A DNA stretch of 64,000 nt from Listeria grandensis FSL F6-0971 (GCF_000525835.1 NZ_AODD01000015.1:62001-126000); one strand, 5' to 3'. Positions 11,337 to 20,799 are shown, numbered from the stretch's first letter. Numbers and translations: made by a program. Notes: generated by a model not told the origin, from the sequence alone.

Positions 11337-11879
11337 TTACTCTTCTGAAACAAGCACCGAAAAGCCACGATCAGCATCTTCTACAAAAGTATGTTTTGGT
11401 GTTCCGAGAATGTTTCTAGTATGCATGAAATCTGGATAGCACATACCTACATGCACCGCAATCAAAATAAGAAAGAGCGGGGAATGAAGTACGGGTGTTG
11501 TAAACATAGCAACGAGCAATACCGCTGAAATCAGAAAAAATGGTAATGCCAGTGATGCGATGTAGCGCCATTTTGGGATGACGCGTCGGACTCTTACTTG
11601 TAAACAGGGCAATATATAGAAATGGCGCTTAAATCGCATTTGTACGCCATCACGATATCGCAGTAATGCAAGTAAATGCAGTCCTTTGTGGATCGGGTAG
11701 AGCGTGAGCAGGGCGATAAACGTCGGTAGTTCAAAGACCATGACAAACTGCCCTGGAAAAACCAGATTTTCGATTAAAAATAAAACGCACATGACCGCGA
11801 GGGACACTAGACTGGATTTAAAAAAGACACGATTATACTCATCTTTTCGTTCCACATTGATTGTCTTTAAACAACGCAT
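11337..11879 (-). CDS. DUF3267-like integral membrane protein
   Basis: A 180-residue protein with about four hydrophobic helices (residues ~25-45, ~50-65, ~108-127, ~130-147). It has an IHKGLHLLAL motif in the second half of helix 2, reminiscent of the degenerate HExxH-like segment of DUF3267 membrane proteins; with no glutamate after the histidine, protease activity is doubtful. The ATG at 11879 is preceded by GGAGG. It is co-directional with the 62-residue gene and prsA. Function unknown. Confidence 0.7.
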   Translation of the reverse strand: MRCLKTINVERKDEYNRVFFKSSLVSLAVMCVLFLIENLVFPGQFVMVFELPTFIALLTLYPIHKGLHLLALLRYRDGVQMRFKRHFYILPCLQVRVRRVIPKWRYIASLALPFFLISAVLLVAMFTTPVLHSPLFLILIAVHVGMCYPDFMHTRNILGTPKHTFVEDADRGFSVLVSEE

Positions 11880-12069
11880 GGATAACTAATCCTCCATTAC
11901 AAAGAAATATGTGACGCTCAGTCTGCTTATTAAGAAAGATTATTTACGTAAATAGCCTCACTGATCACCTTAGTATTGTAGTCCCTGTGACGCTTTTTTT
12001 CAACCCTTTTTCAGGAATATTTATATCGCTGTGAATAATATGTGACAAATGTAGCTTTTTTTACAATTA

Positions 12070-12110
12070 AAAAAAAGTGCAAACGGACTGCGGGAGAACA
12101 GTTTGCACCT
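12070..12110 (-). terminator. intrinsic terminator of the hit-ytxH unit
   Basis: On the minus strand a GTGCAAAC/GTTTGCAC stem (12077-12084 with 12101-12108) is followed by a run of T (12070-12076 in complement). It lies just past the stop codon of the YtxH gene. Confidence 0.85.
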
Positions 12111-12142
12111 TTTCTATTAATTGCTTTCTTTTTTGTCTTTTT

Positions 12143-12490
12143 TTAGCGTTTTTTTCTAAATTCGGAAATCGTTTTTTGCATATCTTTGATTTCATCTTTG
12201 AGGCGAGCTTTTTCAGGCTCCATTTCCTCGTTCCAGTTAGCAACAGATTCTTTGATGTCCGTTGACAAATCTTTTAGTAAGGTTGTGCCTTCTGTACCTA
12301 GAACTTGAACAGATTGTAGTAGGTCTGTCGCGTTGTAGGCAAGTTCTTTCAGAATGACGCTTGCTTCACCAGATTTTGAAGCGATGTCGTGGCGCAGTTC
12401 GCGTCCAGACTTAGGTGCTAAAATAATGGCTGTTGCAGCGCTTGTTATACCACCGATAAGTATACCGAGTAATACGGATTTTGTATTCAT
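12143..12490 (-). CDS. YtxH-domain protein
   Basis: A 115-residue protein with an N-terminal hydrophobic stretch (KSVLLGILIGGITSAATAIILAP) followed by the SGRELR motif typical of YtxH proteins, then a long amphipathic, probably coiled-coil tail ending in a basic FRKKR. The ATG at 12490 is preceded by AAAGGAG; the longer frame to 12568 would overlap hit and has no better site. B. subtilis has a YtxH-family gene (yhaH) at the same place beside hit. YtxH proteins are general-stress associated and their molecular role is unclear. Confidence 0.85.
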   Translation of the reverse strand: MNTKSVLLGILIGGITSAATAIILAPKSGRELRHDIASKSGEASVILKELAYNATDLLQSVQVLGTEGTTLLKDLSTDIKESVANWNEEMEPEKARLKDEIKDMQKTISEFRKKR

Positions 12491-12503
12491 ATTAATCACT
12501 CCT

Positions 12504-12923
12504 TTAGACTTCTTTTGCAATTTTGTCGGCGAGTTCTTGGAAGGCCTCTTTCGAATACCAGTTGGCATTGTCCGCCCATTTCAAGCCGAAATCATCTTTA
12601 TTTGTATAGCGCGGGATCAGGTGAATATGGTAATGAAAAACGCTCTGTGAGGCGATTTCTTCATTGTTATTCAAAATATTAAGTCCCTTTAACGGCAAGG
12701 CTTTTTTCAGACCCGCAGCGATCTTTGGAACACGTCTAAAAATTTCGGCGGCCACGTCTTCTGGCAAGTCAAAAATATTGCGCGCATGTTGCTTCGGAAC
12801 TACAAGCGTATGCCCCTCTGTTACCTGTCCCAAATCTAAGAAAGCATAGACGTGGTCGTCTTCGTAAACCTTAGCAGAAGGAATCTCGCCGTTTACTATT
12901 TTGCAGAAAATACAATCATCCAT
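12504..12923 (-). CDS. hit: HIT-family nucleotide-binding protein
   Basis: A 139-residue HIT (histidine triad) hydrolase. The HxHxH motif is at residues 97-101 (FHYHIHLIP), and the N-terminal CIFCKIVNGEIPSAKVYED has the C4/C7 zinc pair seen in Hit proteins. Family members hydrolyse nucleoside phosphoramidates or related dinucleotides; the physiological substrate is unknown. I chose the ATG at 12923 because the GTG at 12935 overlaps the GGAGG site. It is divergent from ecsAB, as in Bacillus. Confidence 0.92.
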   Translation of the reverse strand: MDDCIFCKIVNGEIPSAKVYEDDHVYAFLDLGQVTEGHTLVVPKQHARNIFDLPEDVAAEIFRRVPKIAAGLKKALPLKGLNILNNNEEIASQSVFHYHIHLIPRYTNKDDFGLKWADNANWYSKEAFQELADKIAKEV

Positions 12924-13086
12924 TGATAGATACACCTCCGAAAAAATTAACTCTCATTGTATCTAATGTACCATAAAAGTATGCAAAACGCATGTCTGAA
13001 ACGAAGTAAAAATAGTGAATGTATGGCAAAAATGGTCTCAACTGTGCTATTATTAGTTCAATAAGTTGGATAATAGGAGTGATAAC

Positions 13087-13836
13087 ATGGCTTTAGTAGA
13101 GGTTCATAACTTAACTGGTGGCTACACGAAACGCCCGGTTTTAAAAGATATTTCTTTTGAAATTGAGGAGCGTCAAATCGTCGGTCTTATCGGTTTAAAC
13201 GGCGCTGGTAAAAGTACAACGATCAAACATATTACCGGTCTGATGCAACAGAAAAAAGGCACGATCACGATCAATGGTCATACATTAACGGAAAATACGG
13301 AAGAGTATCGAAAGCAGTTCGCCTATATTCCAGAAACGCCCGTATTATATGAAGAGTTAACGCTAAAAGAACATTTGGAACTGACAGCGATGGCTTACGG
13401 GCTAACAGAAGAGGAATTGAAGACGCGTATGACACCGCTGTTAAAAGAATTCCGCTTGGAGAAAAAGTTAAACTGGTTCCCTGCGCATTTTTCGAAAGGG
13501 ATGAAGCAAAAGGTCATGATTATGTCGGCTTTTTTGATTGAACCGAACTTGTACATCATTGATGAACCTTTTGTTGGGCTTGATCCGCTTGGCATTCAGT
13601 CTTTATTGCAGTGGATTGAGGAGATGAAAGATACAGGCGCGAGTATATTGATGTCGACGCATATTTTGGCAACGGCGGAGAAATATTGTGATAGCTTCAT
13701 TATTTTGCATGACGGAATTATTCGCGCACAAGGGACACTTGCCGATTTGCAAGCCGATTTTGAAATGCCTGGAGCATCGCTTGATGAGATTTACGTACAA
13801 TTAACAAGGGAAGAAGAGCAGGCCGATGAAGTTTGA
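13087..13836 (+). CDS. ecsA: ABC transporter ATP-binding protein EcsA
   Basis: A 249-residue ABC ATPase: Walker A GLNGAGKS at residues 36-43, a degenerate signature FSKGMKQK, Walker B LYIIDEP and a switch histidine in MSTHILATAEKYCD. It pairs with the membrane protein EcsB, whose start lies 11 bp inside it. In Bacillus, Ecs affects secretion, intramembrane proteolysis (RasP) and competence; the substrate is unknown. The ATG at 13087 follows AGGAG; the in-frame upstream GTG at 13066 has no site. Confidence 0.93.
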   Translation: MALVEVHNLTGGYTKRPVLKDISFEIEERQIVGLIGLNGAGKSTTIKHITGLMQQKKGTITINGHTLTENTEEYRKQFAYIPETPVLYEELTLKEHLELTAMAYGLTEEELKTRMTPLLKEFRLEKKLNWFPAHFSKGMKQKVMIMSAFLIEPNLYIIDEPFVGLDPLGIQSLLQWIEEMKDTGASILMSTHILATAEKYCDSFIILHDGIIRAQGTLADLQADFEMPGASLDEIYVQLTREEEQADEV

Positions 13837-15043
13837 TGCGGTAGATTTATTTAAGAAGCGTTTTGGCAGTTATATGGAGGAAGTTAGCAGGTATATGCGC
13901 TACATGCTGAATGACCACCTGCTGTTTGTGCTGATTATCGGTGTTGGAGCTTTCGTTTACTCGTATTCCGGATGGGTGAAGACGTTGACGCCAGCTTTTC
14001 CAGCAGTGGCTTTGATGGTGATTTTACTCACGGCGGCGATTGCGGTGACGACGATTAATACGTTGCTTAAACGGCCGGATGCGGTTTATTTAATCGTCCA
14101 AGAAAAAGCAATGGATCAGTATTTCAAAAAGGCAAATGCGACTAGTTTTTGGATGCAGATTTATATCTTTATTTTGGTTTTAGCTGCGTGTATGCCCATG
14201 TATGCTGCGGTGACAGGGTTCAGTTTTTCACGATTTTTCCCATTGTTGATTGTAATGCTTCTGATTAAACTGTGGAATGTATATTTCCAGTGGGAGACGA
14301 TGAAGCTTGAAAATACGGATACGACGTGGCTATTTGTTCGAATTATCGTGAGTGCTGCACTGATTTATTTGGTGTTGGCATTCAACTTAATCTGGTCGAT
14401 TCCAGTGGTGCTTGGGATATTACTTGCAAGCTATCTATGGATGAAACGCAAAACGGTGGGGCTGACGATTAAGTGGGAATATTTGATCGATAAAGAGGAG
14501 GCGCGGATGAATCGCTTTTATCGTTTGGCGAACCTATTTACCGATGTCCCTCATTTAAAGGGAACCGTGCGCCGTCGTGCTTACTTGGATTTCTTGTATC
14601 ACCCGATTCCATATGCGAAAGAAAAAACATTTGCCTATTTGTGGAGCCGTACGTTTGTGAGAACGAATGAGTTTATGGGTCTGTATGCACGCTTAACGGT
14701 GATTGCGTTCTTGTTACTCGTTTTCGTTCAAGGATTTTATCTCAATATCATCTTTTCATTGCTGTTTATTTATTTGACCGGATTCCAGTTCATCCCGATG
14801 TTACGGCATTTTGATGGGCAAGTGATGCTGAAACTGTATCCGATTGATGATCATTTCAGACGGCGTTCGTTCATCCATTTCTTGCGGATTCTGCTTGTGG
14901 CGCAAGCATTGCTGTTTGGTATCGTAGGCATCGCACAGAATGGATCGATTGGTGGGGTGATTATACTAGCGGTGAATTTGGCCTTTGTGGCGGTGTTCAC
15001 GTTTATGTATGTGCCGTATCGTGTTAAAAAGATATATCAGTAA
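13826..15043 (+). CDS. ecsB: ABC transporter permease EcsB
   Basis: A 405-residue polytopic membrane protein, the partner of EcsA, with an N-terminal motif DLFKKRFGSYMEEVSRYMRYMLNDHL and at least eight hydrophobic segments in two clusters (about residues 30-150 and 180-405). A basic cytoplasmic region contains RRRAYLDFLYHPIPYAKEKTFA. It overlaps ecsA by 11 bp, so the two are translationally coupled. A bidirectional terminator follows. Confidence 0.92.
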   Translation: MKFDAVDLFKKRFGSYMEEVSRYMRYMLNDHLLFVLIIGVGAFVYSYSGWVKTLTPAFPAVALMVILLTAAIAVTTINTLLKRPDAVYLIVQEKAMDQYFKKANATSFWMQIYIFILVLAACMPMYAAVTGFSFSRFFPLLIVMLLIKLWNVYFQWETMKLENTDTTWLFVRIIVSAALIYLVLAFNLIWSIPVVLGILLASYLWMKRKTVGLTIKWEYLIDKEEARMNRFYRLANLFTDVPHLKGTVRRRAYLDFLYHPIPYAKEKTFAYLWSRTFVRTNEFMGLYARLTVIAFLLLVFVQGFYLNIIFSLLFIYLTGFQFIPMLRHFDGQVMLKLYPIDDHFRRRSFIHFLRILLVAQALLFGIVGIAQNGSIGGVIILAVNLAFVAVFTFMYVPYRVKKIYQ

Positions 15044-15050
15044 ACAAGAA

Positions 15051-15087
15051 AAATACGTTGTTGACATCTTGCTTCAACAACGTATTT
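15051..15087. terminator. bidirectional terminator between ecsB and the heme monooxygenase gene
   Basis: Fourteen-bp perfect arms (AAATACGTTGTTGA at 15051-15064 with 15074-15087), flanked by A- and T-rich ends, lie between two converging genes. Confidence 0.9.
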
Positions 15088-15097
15088 TTTAACGGCT

Positions 15098-15601
15098 TTA
15101 TTTCTCATCATGAAAGTATTCAGGGAAGTGGAACACATCCACATGTGAAAAGCCGCTTTGTGAACTATTGCTACGGATAAGATCCATGATTTTATTGTGT
15201 GCTGCGCCAGTTTTCCAGTGTTGGTAGTCGTCGCCGCTGTTCCAAAATGTGATGATCAAATATTTGTTCTCTGTTTTGGATTGTAGTAGTTGCATGCATT
15301 GTAAACCGCGTGCTTCGTGCAATGTTAAAGCAATAGATTGGTATAATTTCTGGAAAATAGGAATTTCTTCTGAGCGTAAGTATAAATACTCAAATGTTAC
15401 GGTCCCATGGCCTTTAATTTCGCCAAAGCTTTGGTTGATGCGGTAAGCTGTTCCTTCTTTGAAAACGGTTGGCTCAGCTGTTTCTTCGAGCAAAATGGAG
15501 TCACCGAAATTTTGTAGTAGTGTAATGTCGCGGGTCGGATTGTCGGAAAGAATTTGACGAAGATAATGTTCGGTTCCGCTAGTGATATACGCATATTTCA
15601 T
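15098..15601 (-). CDS. heme-degrading monooxygenase, IsdG/HmoB family
   Basis: A 167-residue protein in the family of Bacillus HmoB (YhgC) and Listeria Lmo2213-type heme monooxygenases. The C-terminal ABM domain (about residues 65-160) contains GHGTVTFEYLYLRSEEIPIF and the YLIITFWNSGDDYQHW block, where the tryptophan and the downstream AHNK histidine are expected at the heme pocket. The ATG at 15601 follows AAGAAGG; the longer frame to 15799 crosses the divergent promoter region. It is divergent from hemE, linking heme breakdown and synthesis, and a PerR-like box lies between them. Confidence 0.88.
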   Translation of the reverse strand: MKYAYITSGTEHYLRQILSDNPTRDITLLQNFGDSILLEETAEPTVFKEGTAYRINQSFGEIKGHGTVTFEYLYLRSEEIPIFQKLYQSIALTLHEARGLQCMQLLQSKTENKYLIITFWNSGDDYQHWKTGAAHNKIMDLIRSNSSQSGFSHVDVFHFPEYFHDEK

Positions 15602-15750
15602 AATAATAGCCTTCTTTCTAAAATGGTATGTAGTGCAAGGATAATAGATTCCATAAGTAGATACTACAACTATTTTCCTCTTTCTGCAAAAATAAAACGT
15701 TATGGAGCTACTTATCTGGTTTTTAAGTCTGTTTTTTGGTATGCTGTAGA

Positions 15751-15765
15751 TTGTAATAATTATAA
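15751..15765. promoter_or_regulatory. PerR/Fur-family box between the heme monooxygenase gene and hemE
   Basis: TTGTAATAATTATAA matches the PerR consensus TTATAATNATTATAA at 14 of 15 positions. It lies 49 bp upstream of hemE and about 150 bp upstream of the divergent gene. Peroxide or iron control of heme genes is known in Bacillus; control here is inference. Confidence 0.6.
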
Positions 15766-15814
15766 AGTGTGCACGTTTTTTATGTGCTTTAATGAACAAT
15801 GAAGGGGTTTTGTT

Positions 15815-16873
15815 ATGAAGAAGTTGGAGAATGACTTATTTTTACGTGCCGCTAGAAAAGAAGCTGTGGACAGGATCCCGGTTTGGTATATGCGGCAAGC
15901 AGGGCGCTCACAGCCAGAGTATCGCAAACTAAAGGAAAAGTACTCATTATTTGAAATCACGCATCAGCCGGAGCTATGTGCTTATGTGACGCGTCTTCCT
16001 GTGGAACAATATGGTGTTGATGCGGCGATTCTGTATAAAGATATTATGACGCCGCTGCCTGGAATGGGTGTGGATGTGGAGATTAAGAGTGGAATTGGGC
16101 CGGTGATTGCCAACCCAATACGCACGGCAAAAGATGTGGAACAGTTGTCGCTATTTCAAGCAGACCAACATGTACCGTATGTGCTAGATACCATTCGATT
16201 ATTGACAGAAGAGCAACTTAGTGTACCGTTGATTGGCTTTGCTGGTGCACCGTTCACGCTTGCGAGTTATATGATAGAAGGTGGCCCTTCTAAGAGTTAT
16301 CACCAAACGAAAGCTTTTATGTATACGCATGAGGCTGAATGGCATTTATTGATGCAAAAACTAGCGGTGATGACGGCGGATTATTTGTTAGCGCAAATTA
16401 AGGCTGGAGCTAGTGCTGTGCAAATTTTTGATTCATGGGTTGGGGCGCTTAGTGCGGCGGATTACCGTACATATATTAAACCGGCGATCGTGCAAATTGT
16501 GGGGACTGTTAAAAAACACAGTCCTGCTACACCAGTCATTATGCAAGCGGTTGGCGCGACGCATTTGTTGCCGGAGTGGCAAGATCTCGGTGTCGACGTT
16601 GTTGGTGTAGATTGGCGGATGTCGATTATGGAGGCAAGAACAAGAGCTGGCGGCATGGCATTACAAGGGAATTTGGATCCGTCGCTACTTTTGGCACGTG
16701 ATAAATGCTTAGCGCAAGCGGAACTTATTTTAGAAGAGGGGACGCAAGAACTGGGCTTTATTTTCAATTTAGGACACGGCGTTTTTCCAGAAGTATCACC
16801 TGAAATGTTGAAGGAATTGACGACATTTGTACATGAAAGAAGTGCAATTTTACTAAGGGGTGGAGACAAGTGA
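15815..16873 (+). CDS. hemE: uroporphyrinogen decarboxylase HemE
   Basis: A 352-residue cytosolic enzyme that converts uroporphyrinogen III to coproporphyrinogen III. The family signatures [16 protein letters not shown] (residues ~23-38) and [17 protein letters not shown] (about 140-157) are intact; the aspartate of [12 protein letters not shown] and the late [11 protein letters not shown] are also present. The ATG follows GAAGGGG. It overlaps hemH by 4 bp (GTGA), so the heme genes form one operon. Confidence 0.96.
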   Translation: MKKLENDLFLRAARKEAVDRIPVWYMRQAGRSQPEYRKLKEKYSLFEITHQPELCAYVTRLPVEQYGVDAAILYKDIMTPLPGMGVDVEIKSGIGPVIANPIRTAKDVEQLSLFQADQHVPYVLDTIRLLTEEQLSVPLIGFAGAPFTLASYMIEGGPSKSYHQTKAFMYTHEAEWHLLMQKLAVMTADYLLAQIKAGASAVQIFDSWVGALSAADYRTYIKPAIVQIVGTVKKHSPATPVIMQAVGATHLLPEWQDLGVDVVGVDWRMSIMEARTRAGGMALQGNLDPSLLLARDKCLAQAELILEEGTQELGFIFNLGHGVFPEVSPEMLKELTTFVHERSAILLRGGDK

Positions 16874-17790
16874 GTAAAAAGGTTGGATTGTTGGTAATGG
16901 CATATGGTACGCCGTATAAAGATGAGGATATTGAGCGTTATTATACGGATATTCGGCACGGTCGCACGCCGAGTCAGGAATTGATTGATGATCTTCGTTC
17001 GCGCTATCATGCGATTGGAGGGCTTTCACCGCTTGCTAAAATTACACAGGCGCAAAGCTACGGGTTGGCGGAGACGCTAAATAGCATGCAATCGGATATT
17101 GAATTTAAAACATACATTGGATTGAAGCATATCGAGCCATTTATTGAGGACGCGGTGCAGGAAATGAAAAATGATGGTATCGAGGAAGCAATCTCCATTA
17201 TTTTGGCGCCACATTATTCGAGCTTTAGCGTGAAAGAATATAATGGTCGTGCTTTGAAGAAGACGGAAGAGATTGGTGGTCCATCGATTAAGACGATTGA
17301 TAGCTGGTATGACGAGCCGAAATTTATCGACATGTGGGCAAAACGGATTAATGATGTGGCAATTCCAAAAGAGGAGCTAGATCAGGCGGTGCTTGTGGTT
17401 TCAGCGCACAGTTTACCAGAGAAAATCAAGGAACATGGCGACCCGTATCCAGAGCAGTTGGCGGAAACGGCGGAACTGATTTTTGATCGAGTTGATGTGC
17501 CGCACTATGCCTTAGGATGGCAGAGTGAAGGAAAGACTGGAACACCTTGGCTTGGGCCGGATGTTCAAGATTTGACGCGTGCTTTATTTGAGGAGCACGG
17601 CTACAAACACTTTATTTATACACCGGTTGGCTTTGTGGCGGAGCATTTGGAAGTGCTTTATGATAATGATTACGAATGTAAAGTCGTGACGGATGAGATC
17701 GGAGCGGTCTATCATCGCCCGCCGATGCCAAACGATGATAAGGAATTTTTAGACGTACTAGCCACAGTTGTTTGGAAAAATTGGGAGTAA
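16870..17790 (+). CDS. hemH: coproporphyrin III ferrochelatase (HemH/CpfC)
   Basis: A 306-residue ferrochelatase of the Gram-positive type, inserting Fe2+ into coproporphyrin III. The N-terminal [21 protein letters not shown] and the metal-site histidine in [22 protein letters not shown] are present, as are the C-terminal [16 protein letters not shown] glutamate and histidine. It starts with GTG at 16870 overlapping hemE. The oxidase gene that should supply its substrate follows directly and is disrupted. Confidence 0.95.
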   Translation: MSKKVGLLVMAYGTPYKDEDIERYYTDIRHGRTPSQELIDDLRSRYHAIGGLSPLAKITQAQSYGLAETLNSMQSDIEFKTYIGLKHIEPFIEDAVQEMKNDGIEEAISIILAPHYSSFSVKEYNGRALKKTEEIGGPSIKTIDSWYDEPKFIDMWAKRINDVAIPKEELDQAVLVVSAHSLPEKIKEHGDPYPEQLAETAELIFDRVDVPHYALGWQSEGKTGTPWLGPDVQDLTRALFEEHGYKHFIYTPVGFVAEHLEVLYDNDYECKVVTDEIGAVYHRPPMPNDDKEFLDVLATVVWKNWE

Positions 17791-17827
17791 ATATATAGAA
17801 GTTTAAATAAAAAGGTGAGTGTTTCCT

Positions 17828-19229
17828 GTGGTTAAAAAGAAGATCGTTGTCATTGGCGGAGGCATTACAGGACTATCAAGCACATTTTACTTAAAAAGGG
17901 AGCTTGAGAAGCAAGGCTTGGATTACGAACTGGTTTTACTTGAAGCAGGCACAAAATTTTGGGGAAAGATCGAGACGGTGAAGCGTGATGGTTACATTAT
18001 TGAGCGCGGACCGGATTCGTTTTTAAGACGAAAATCAGAAATGCAAGATTTGGTGATGGATCTTGGTATGAAAGATCAGCTAGTGGAGGACGCGACGGGA
18101 GAGAATTACGTGCTCGCAAAGCAAGGATTGCATGCGATTCCTAAGAGCTCGATTATGGGGATTCCGGCACGATACCGTCCGTTTTTTAAGAGTGGCTTAC
18201 TCTCGGCAAGTGGAAAGTTACGCGTGCTCGGAGACTTATTTTTGGGAAAGCAACAAGTGGAAGAGGAGGATATGTCGCTTGGTGCGTTTTTGCGAGCGCG
18301 TGTTGGTGATGAAATGGTCGATCATATTTTAGAACCGTTGATGTCAGGCATCTATGCGGGTGATTTGGATGAGATGAGTGCTGAGGCAACGGGGTGAGCG
18401 ATTTTTGGAGATTGAGAGGCGTCATGGTAGTCTGATTAAAGGAATTCGCGCGATGTACGACGAGGCGACGGCTAAGCAAAGTTCGGAGTCTACCTTTTTG
18501 ACCATGCGCTATGGTTTGATGACGATCGTCGAGGCGCTGGAACGAGAGCTGTCTGCTAAAATTATAAAAAAAGGCAAGCGTGTACAGAAAATTTCTAAGC
18601 AGGCTCATGGCTATGAATTGACCGTATCGAATCAAGAGAAGATTCAGGCAGACAGTATTTTCATCGCTTTGCCGTATCATGAAATCATTCCGTTGTTCGG
18701 AGAAGACGCGATTTTTGAGGAAATTGGTGAGATTCCATCTGCGAGTGTAGCGACAGTCGCGATGATTTTTCCAAAAAATGCGATTGAAAAAGATATTAAG
18801 GGAAGCGGCTTTGTTGTGTCACGGAATGAGGATTTTTCAATGACGGCGTGTTCTTGGATTCATAAGAAATGGCCACATACTGTTCCAGAGGATAAAATAT
18901 TACTGCGCGCCTATCTTGGACGTAGAAAAGAAGAATCGATTGTAGAGCTTGCCGATAAGGCGATTGAAGAAACGGTTTTGAGCGATTTGAACCGGATTAT
19001 GAAGATCAATCAGGCACCGGAGTTCACGATGATCACACGTTAGCGGAATAGTATACCACAATATACGGTTGGGCATGTACAACGAAAAGAAGCGATTTAC
19101 GCAAAGTTTCAAGCCGAATATCCAGGAATTTTTGCCGGTGGTGCGTCGTTTGAGGGTGTAGAACTTTCGGAATGTGTGAGGCAGGGTAAAAATAGCGTGC
19201 AGTGGATTTTGGATTATCTGGAGGGTTAA
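17828..19229 (+). pseudogene. cgoX: coproporphyrinogen III oxidase (CgoX/HemY), frameshift plus amber codon
   Basis: This is the expected FAD-dependent oxidase of the hemE-hemH-hemY operon, making coproporphyrin III. Three blocks read as one homologue: 17828-18397 (VVIGGGITGLSS, ERGPDSFLRRKSE, ending GDLDEMSAEAT), then a different frame from about 18393 (RFLEIERRHGSLIKGIR), then TAG at 19041-19043. After it the same frame continues RNSIPQYTVGHV, YPGIFAGGASFEGVEL to a stop at 19229. Homologues have tryptophan (TGG) where the TAG sits (ITR-W-RNS). The 1402-nt span equals 467 codons plus one base, so a net +1 indel explains the shift. GGKI, usual near the FAD site, reads WGKI. The likely start is the GTG at 17828 after AGGTGA. 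Confidence 0.88.
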
Positions 19230-19393
19230 GCGAGCGGGAATGCGCTGTTTATCTGGGTATCTTTGTTTTCAGATCTAGCTCCCTTTTTTGCTTTTCGAAA
19301 TTATTACCATAATACTACCCAGTTTTAATCTTATTCTCATTTTCCTCGGGCATAATATCATTATAGACAGACCACTACGGGAGGAAAAAAATA

Positions 19394-19741
19394 ATGAATA
19401 AATTAGAAAAGAAACGAATTGCAGAGAATATTAATTTATATATAAGGTTAAACGGTTTTACGAAACGCTCTTTTGCGAAAGCTACTAATTTTTCTCAAGG
19501 CACGGCGGAAGCGATTTTGAATGGCAAGGTTATAAGTAATGCGAAATTCAATAAATACATAGTGAAGATAACTGAAAAGCTAGGTTTGGATACTCATTAT
19601 TTTAAACAGGATAAGGAAACGCTCTTATCTATGCCGATTCATTATCAAGAGGAAGAAGAAAAAATTCATATCGGTGATGAAAAATACAATACAATTAGTG
19701 CAATGCTAAAAATTGGCGATGTCTATTATACTAATTTGTAA
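19394..19741 (+). CDS. small HTH (XRE-like) putative regulator
   Basis: A 115-residue protein whose first half (KRIAENINLYIRLNGFTKRSFAKATNFSQGTAEAILNGKV) looks like a lambda-repressor-type helix-turn-helix, with the recognition helix around residues 35-50. The second half (acidic EEEEKIHIGDE, then a short beta-rich tail) is unfamiliar. The ATG follows GGGAGGAAAAAA. It stands alone with its own terminator. DNA targets are unknown; a phage-derived or housekeeping regulator is equally possible. Confidence 0.75.
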   Translation: MNKLEKKRIAENINLYIRLNGFTKRSFAKATNFSQGTAEAILNGKVISNAKFNKYIVKITEKLGLDTHYFKQDKETLLSMPIHYQEEEEKIHIGDEKYNTISAMLKIGDVYYTNL

Positions 19742-19743
19742 TA

Positions 19744-19784
19744 AAAACGATTCGTGTCCAGCAAAATGGACAGGGATCGTTTTT
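19744..19784 (+). terminator. intrinsic terminator after the HTH gene
   Basis: An interrupted stem (AAAAACGAT with ATCGTTTTT, and TGTCCA with TGGACA inside) is followed by T-rich DNA directly after the stop codon. Confidence 0.85.
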
Positions 19785-19891
19785 TATTTGAAAATGAGAT
19801 ACAATTTGCAGCGGAGTTTTTTCTCATACGCGACGAGCAAACTTATGTTATGGTGGAAGTATGCATTGTTTAGAAGAAGGGATTTGATTTT

Positions 19892-20663
19892 TTGAAACCA
19901 GCTGCGATTTGTTTTTTTTGATTTGGATGGGACTTTATTAATGAGTGATTCGGAAGTGGCGCAGAGTTCTGTGATGGCTCTTGAGGCGTTGAGGGCAAAG
20001 AATATCATGCCAATTATAGCTACGGGGAGAACGCTTTGCGAGATTGAGCATGTGTTAGCTGCAACAGGAATGACTTCTGTGATTGCGATGAATGGTCAGT
20101 ATGTTATGTACGATGGACAAGCAGTTTATACGAATCCGATTGATGTCGAGGAGATTAGAACACTACACCAAGGGGCAAAATCGCAAGGAGTGGAAATGGC
20201 TTTCTATACGGAGGCAAAAATTCGTGGAACAGCCCAAAATGAAGTGATGGAGAAGCATTATCGGTATTTGGGTGAGGCACCACCAGAAGTAGATGGAGCG
20301 CTTTACTTGAAGGAACCAGTCTATATGTTATTATTACTTTTAGAAAAAGGGGATGATTATTTCCCGGATCGCTTTCCATATTTTCAGTTTGTCAGGAATA
20401 CGCCGTTTAGTAATGATGTGGTGCCAACAGGTGGCTCGAAGGCTCGCGGGATTGCAAAATTGCTTGAAGTGATGGATTTTGGGGACGTTCCAACCTATGC
20501 GTTTGGAGATGGCATGAATGATTTGGAGATGTTTGAGGTTGTAGATCACGCGATTGCGATGGAGAATGCAGTGCCAGCTCTAAAGGAAAAGGCGGAGTTT
20601 ATTACTACAGATAATAATAGCGATGGTATCGAAAAGGGGTTGCAACTGTGCGGCTTACTTTAA
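19892..20663 (+). pseudogene. HAD-superfamily (Cof-type) phosphatase, frame broken at a T8 run
   Basis: A Cof/YkrA-like HAD hydrolase of about 256 residues. The body from 19923 is intact: second motif IIATGRT, Lys motif GGSKARGIA, fourth motif AFGDGMNDLEM. The N-terminus KPAAICFFDLDGTLL, which holds the nucleophile aspartate (DLDGT), reads only if one T is removed from the T8 tract at 19912-19919. As given, the TTG start at 19892 (after GAAGGG) meets TGA at 19919-19921. No good start exists in the intact frame upstream of the catalytic DxD, so a protein starting at 19923 would lack the nucleophile. Either an error, a disabled gene or slippage-controlled expression. Confidence 0.8.
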
Positions 20664-20667
20664 ATAA

Positions 20668-20793
20668 AGGCATGAAAAAGCCAGATGATAAAATCATCTG
20701 GCTTTTTATAGCGCCCTTAAACTGCCTTCCACAAAGCATTGATGTTTAAGGGGTTGGCAGTGATATCTCACACTGCTTGTAGGCTCATCGCAT
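20668..20793 (-). ncRNA. predicted structured small RNA, about 125 nt
   Basis: On the minus strand a near-consensus promoter (20800-20828) is followed by about 125 nt without a credible ORF, ending at the strong terminator 20675-20707. Two stems are visible: GCAGTG/CACTGC (20757-20762 with 20771-20776) and a 9-bp CCCTTAAAC/GTTTAAGGG (20714-20722 with 20744-20752). In the minus-strand RNA a CUGCC on the 3' side of the first hairpin is complementary to a GGCAG inside the loop of the second, so a pseudoknot or an alternative fold is possible. I do not recognise a known RNA family. Confidence 0.65.
20675..20707. terminator. bidirectional terminator: HAD gene (+) and putative small RNA (-)
   Basis: Fifteen-bp perfect arms (AAAAAGCCAGATGAT at 20675-20689 with 20693-20707) and a 3-nt loop, with A-runs and T-runs on the two outer flanks so it can work in both directions. 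Confidence 0.92.
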
Positions 20794-20799
20794 GAAGTA

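Noticed and set aside
15602-15799. N-terminal extension of the heme monooxygenase to 233 residues
   Set aside because: The extension crosses the divergent promoter region and PerR-like box, and the family starts at the methionine encoded at 15601.
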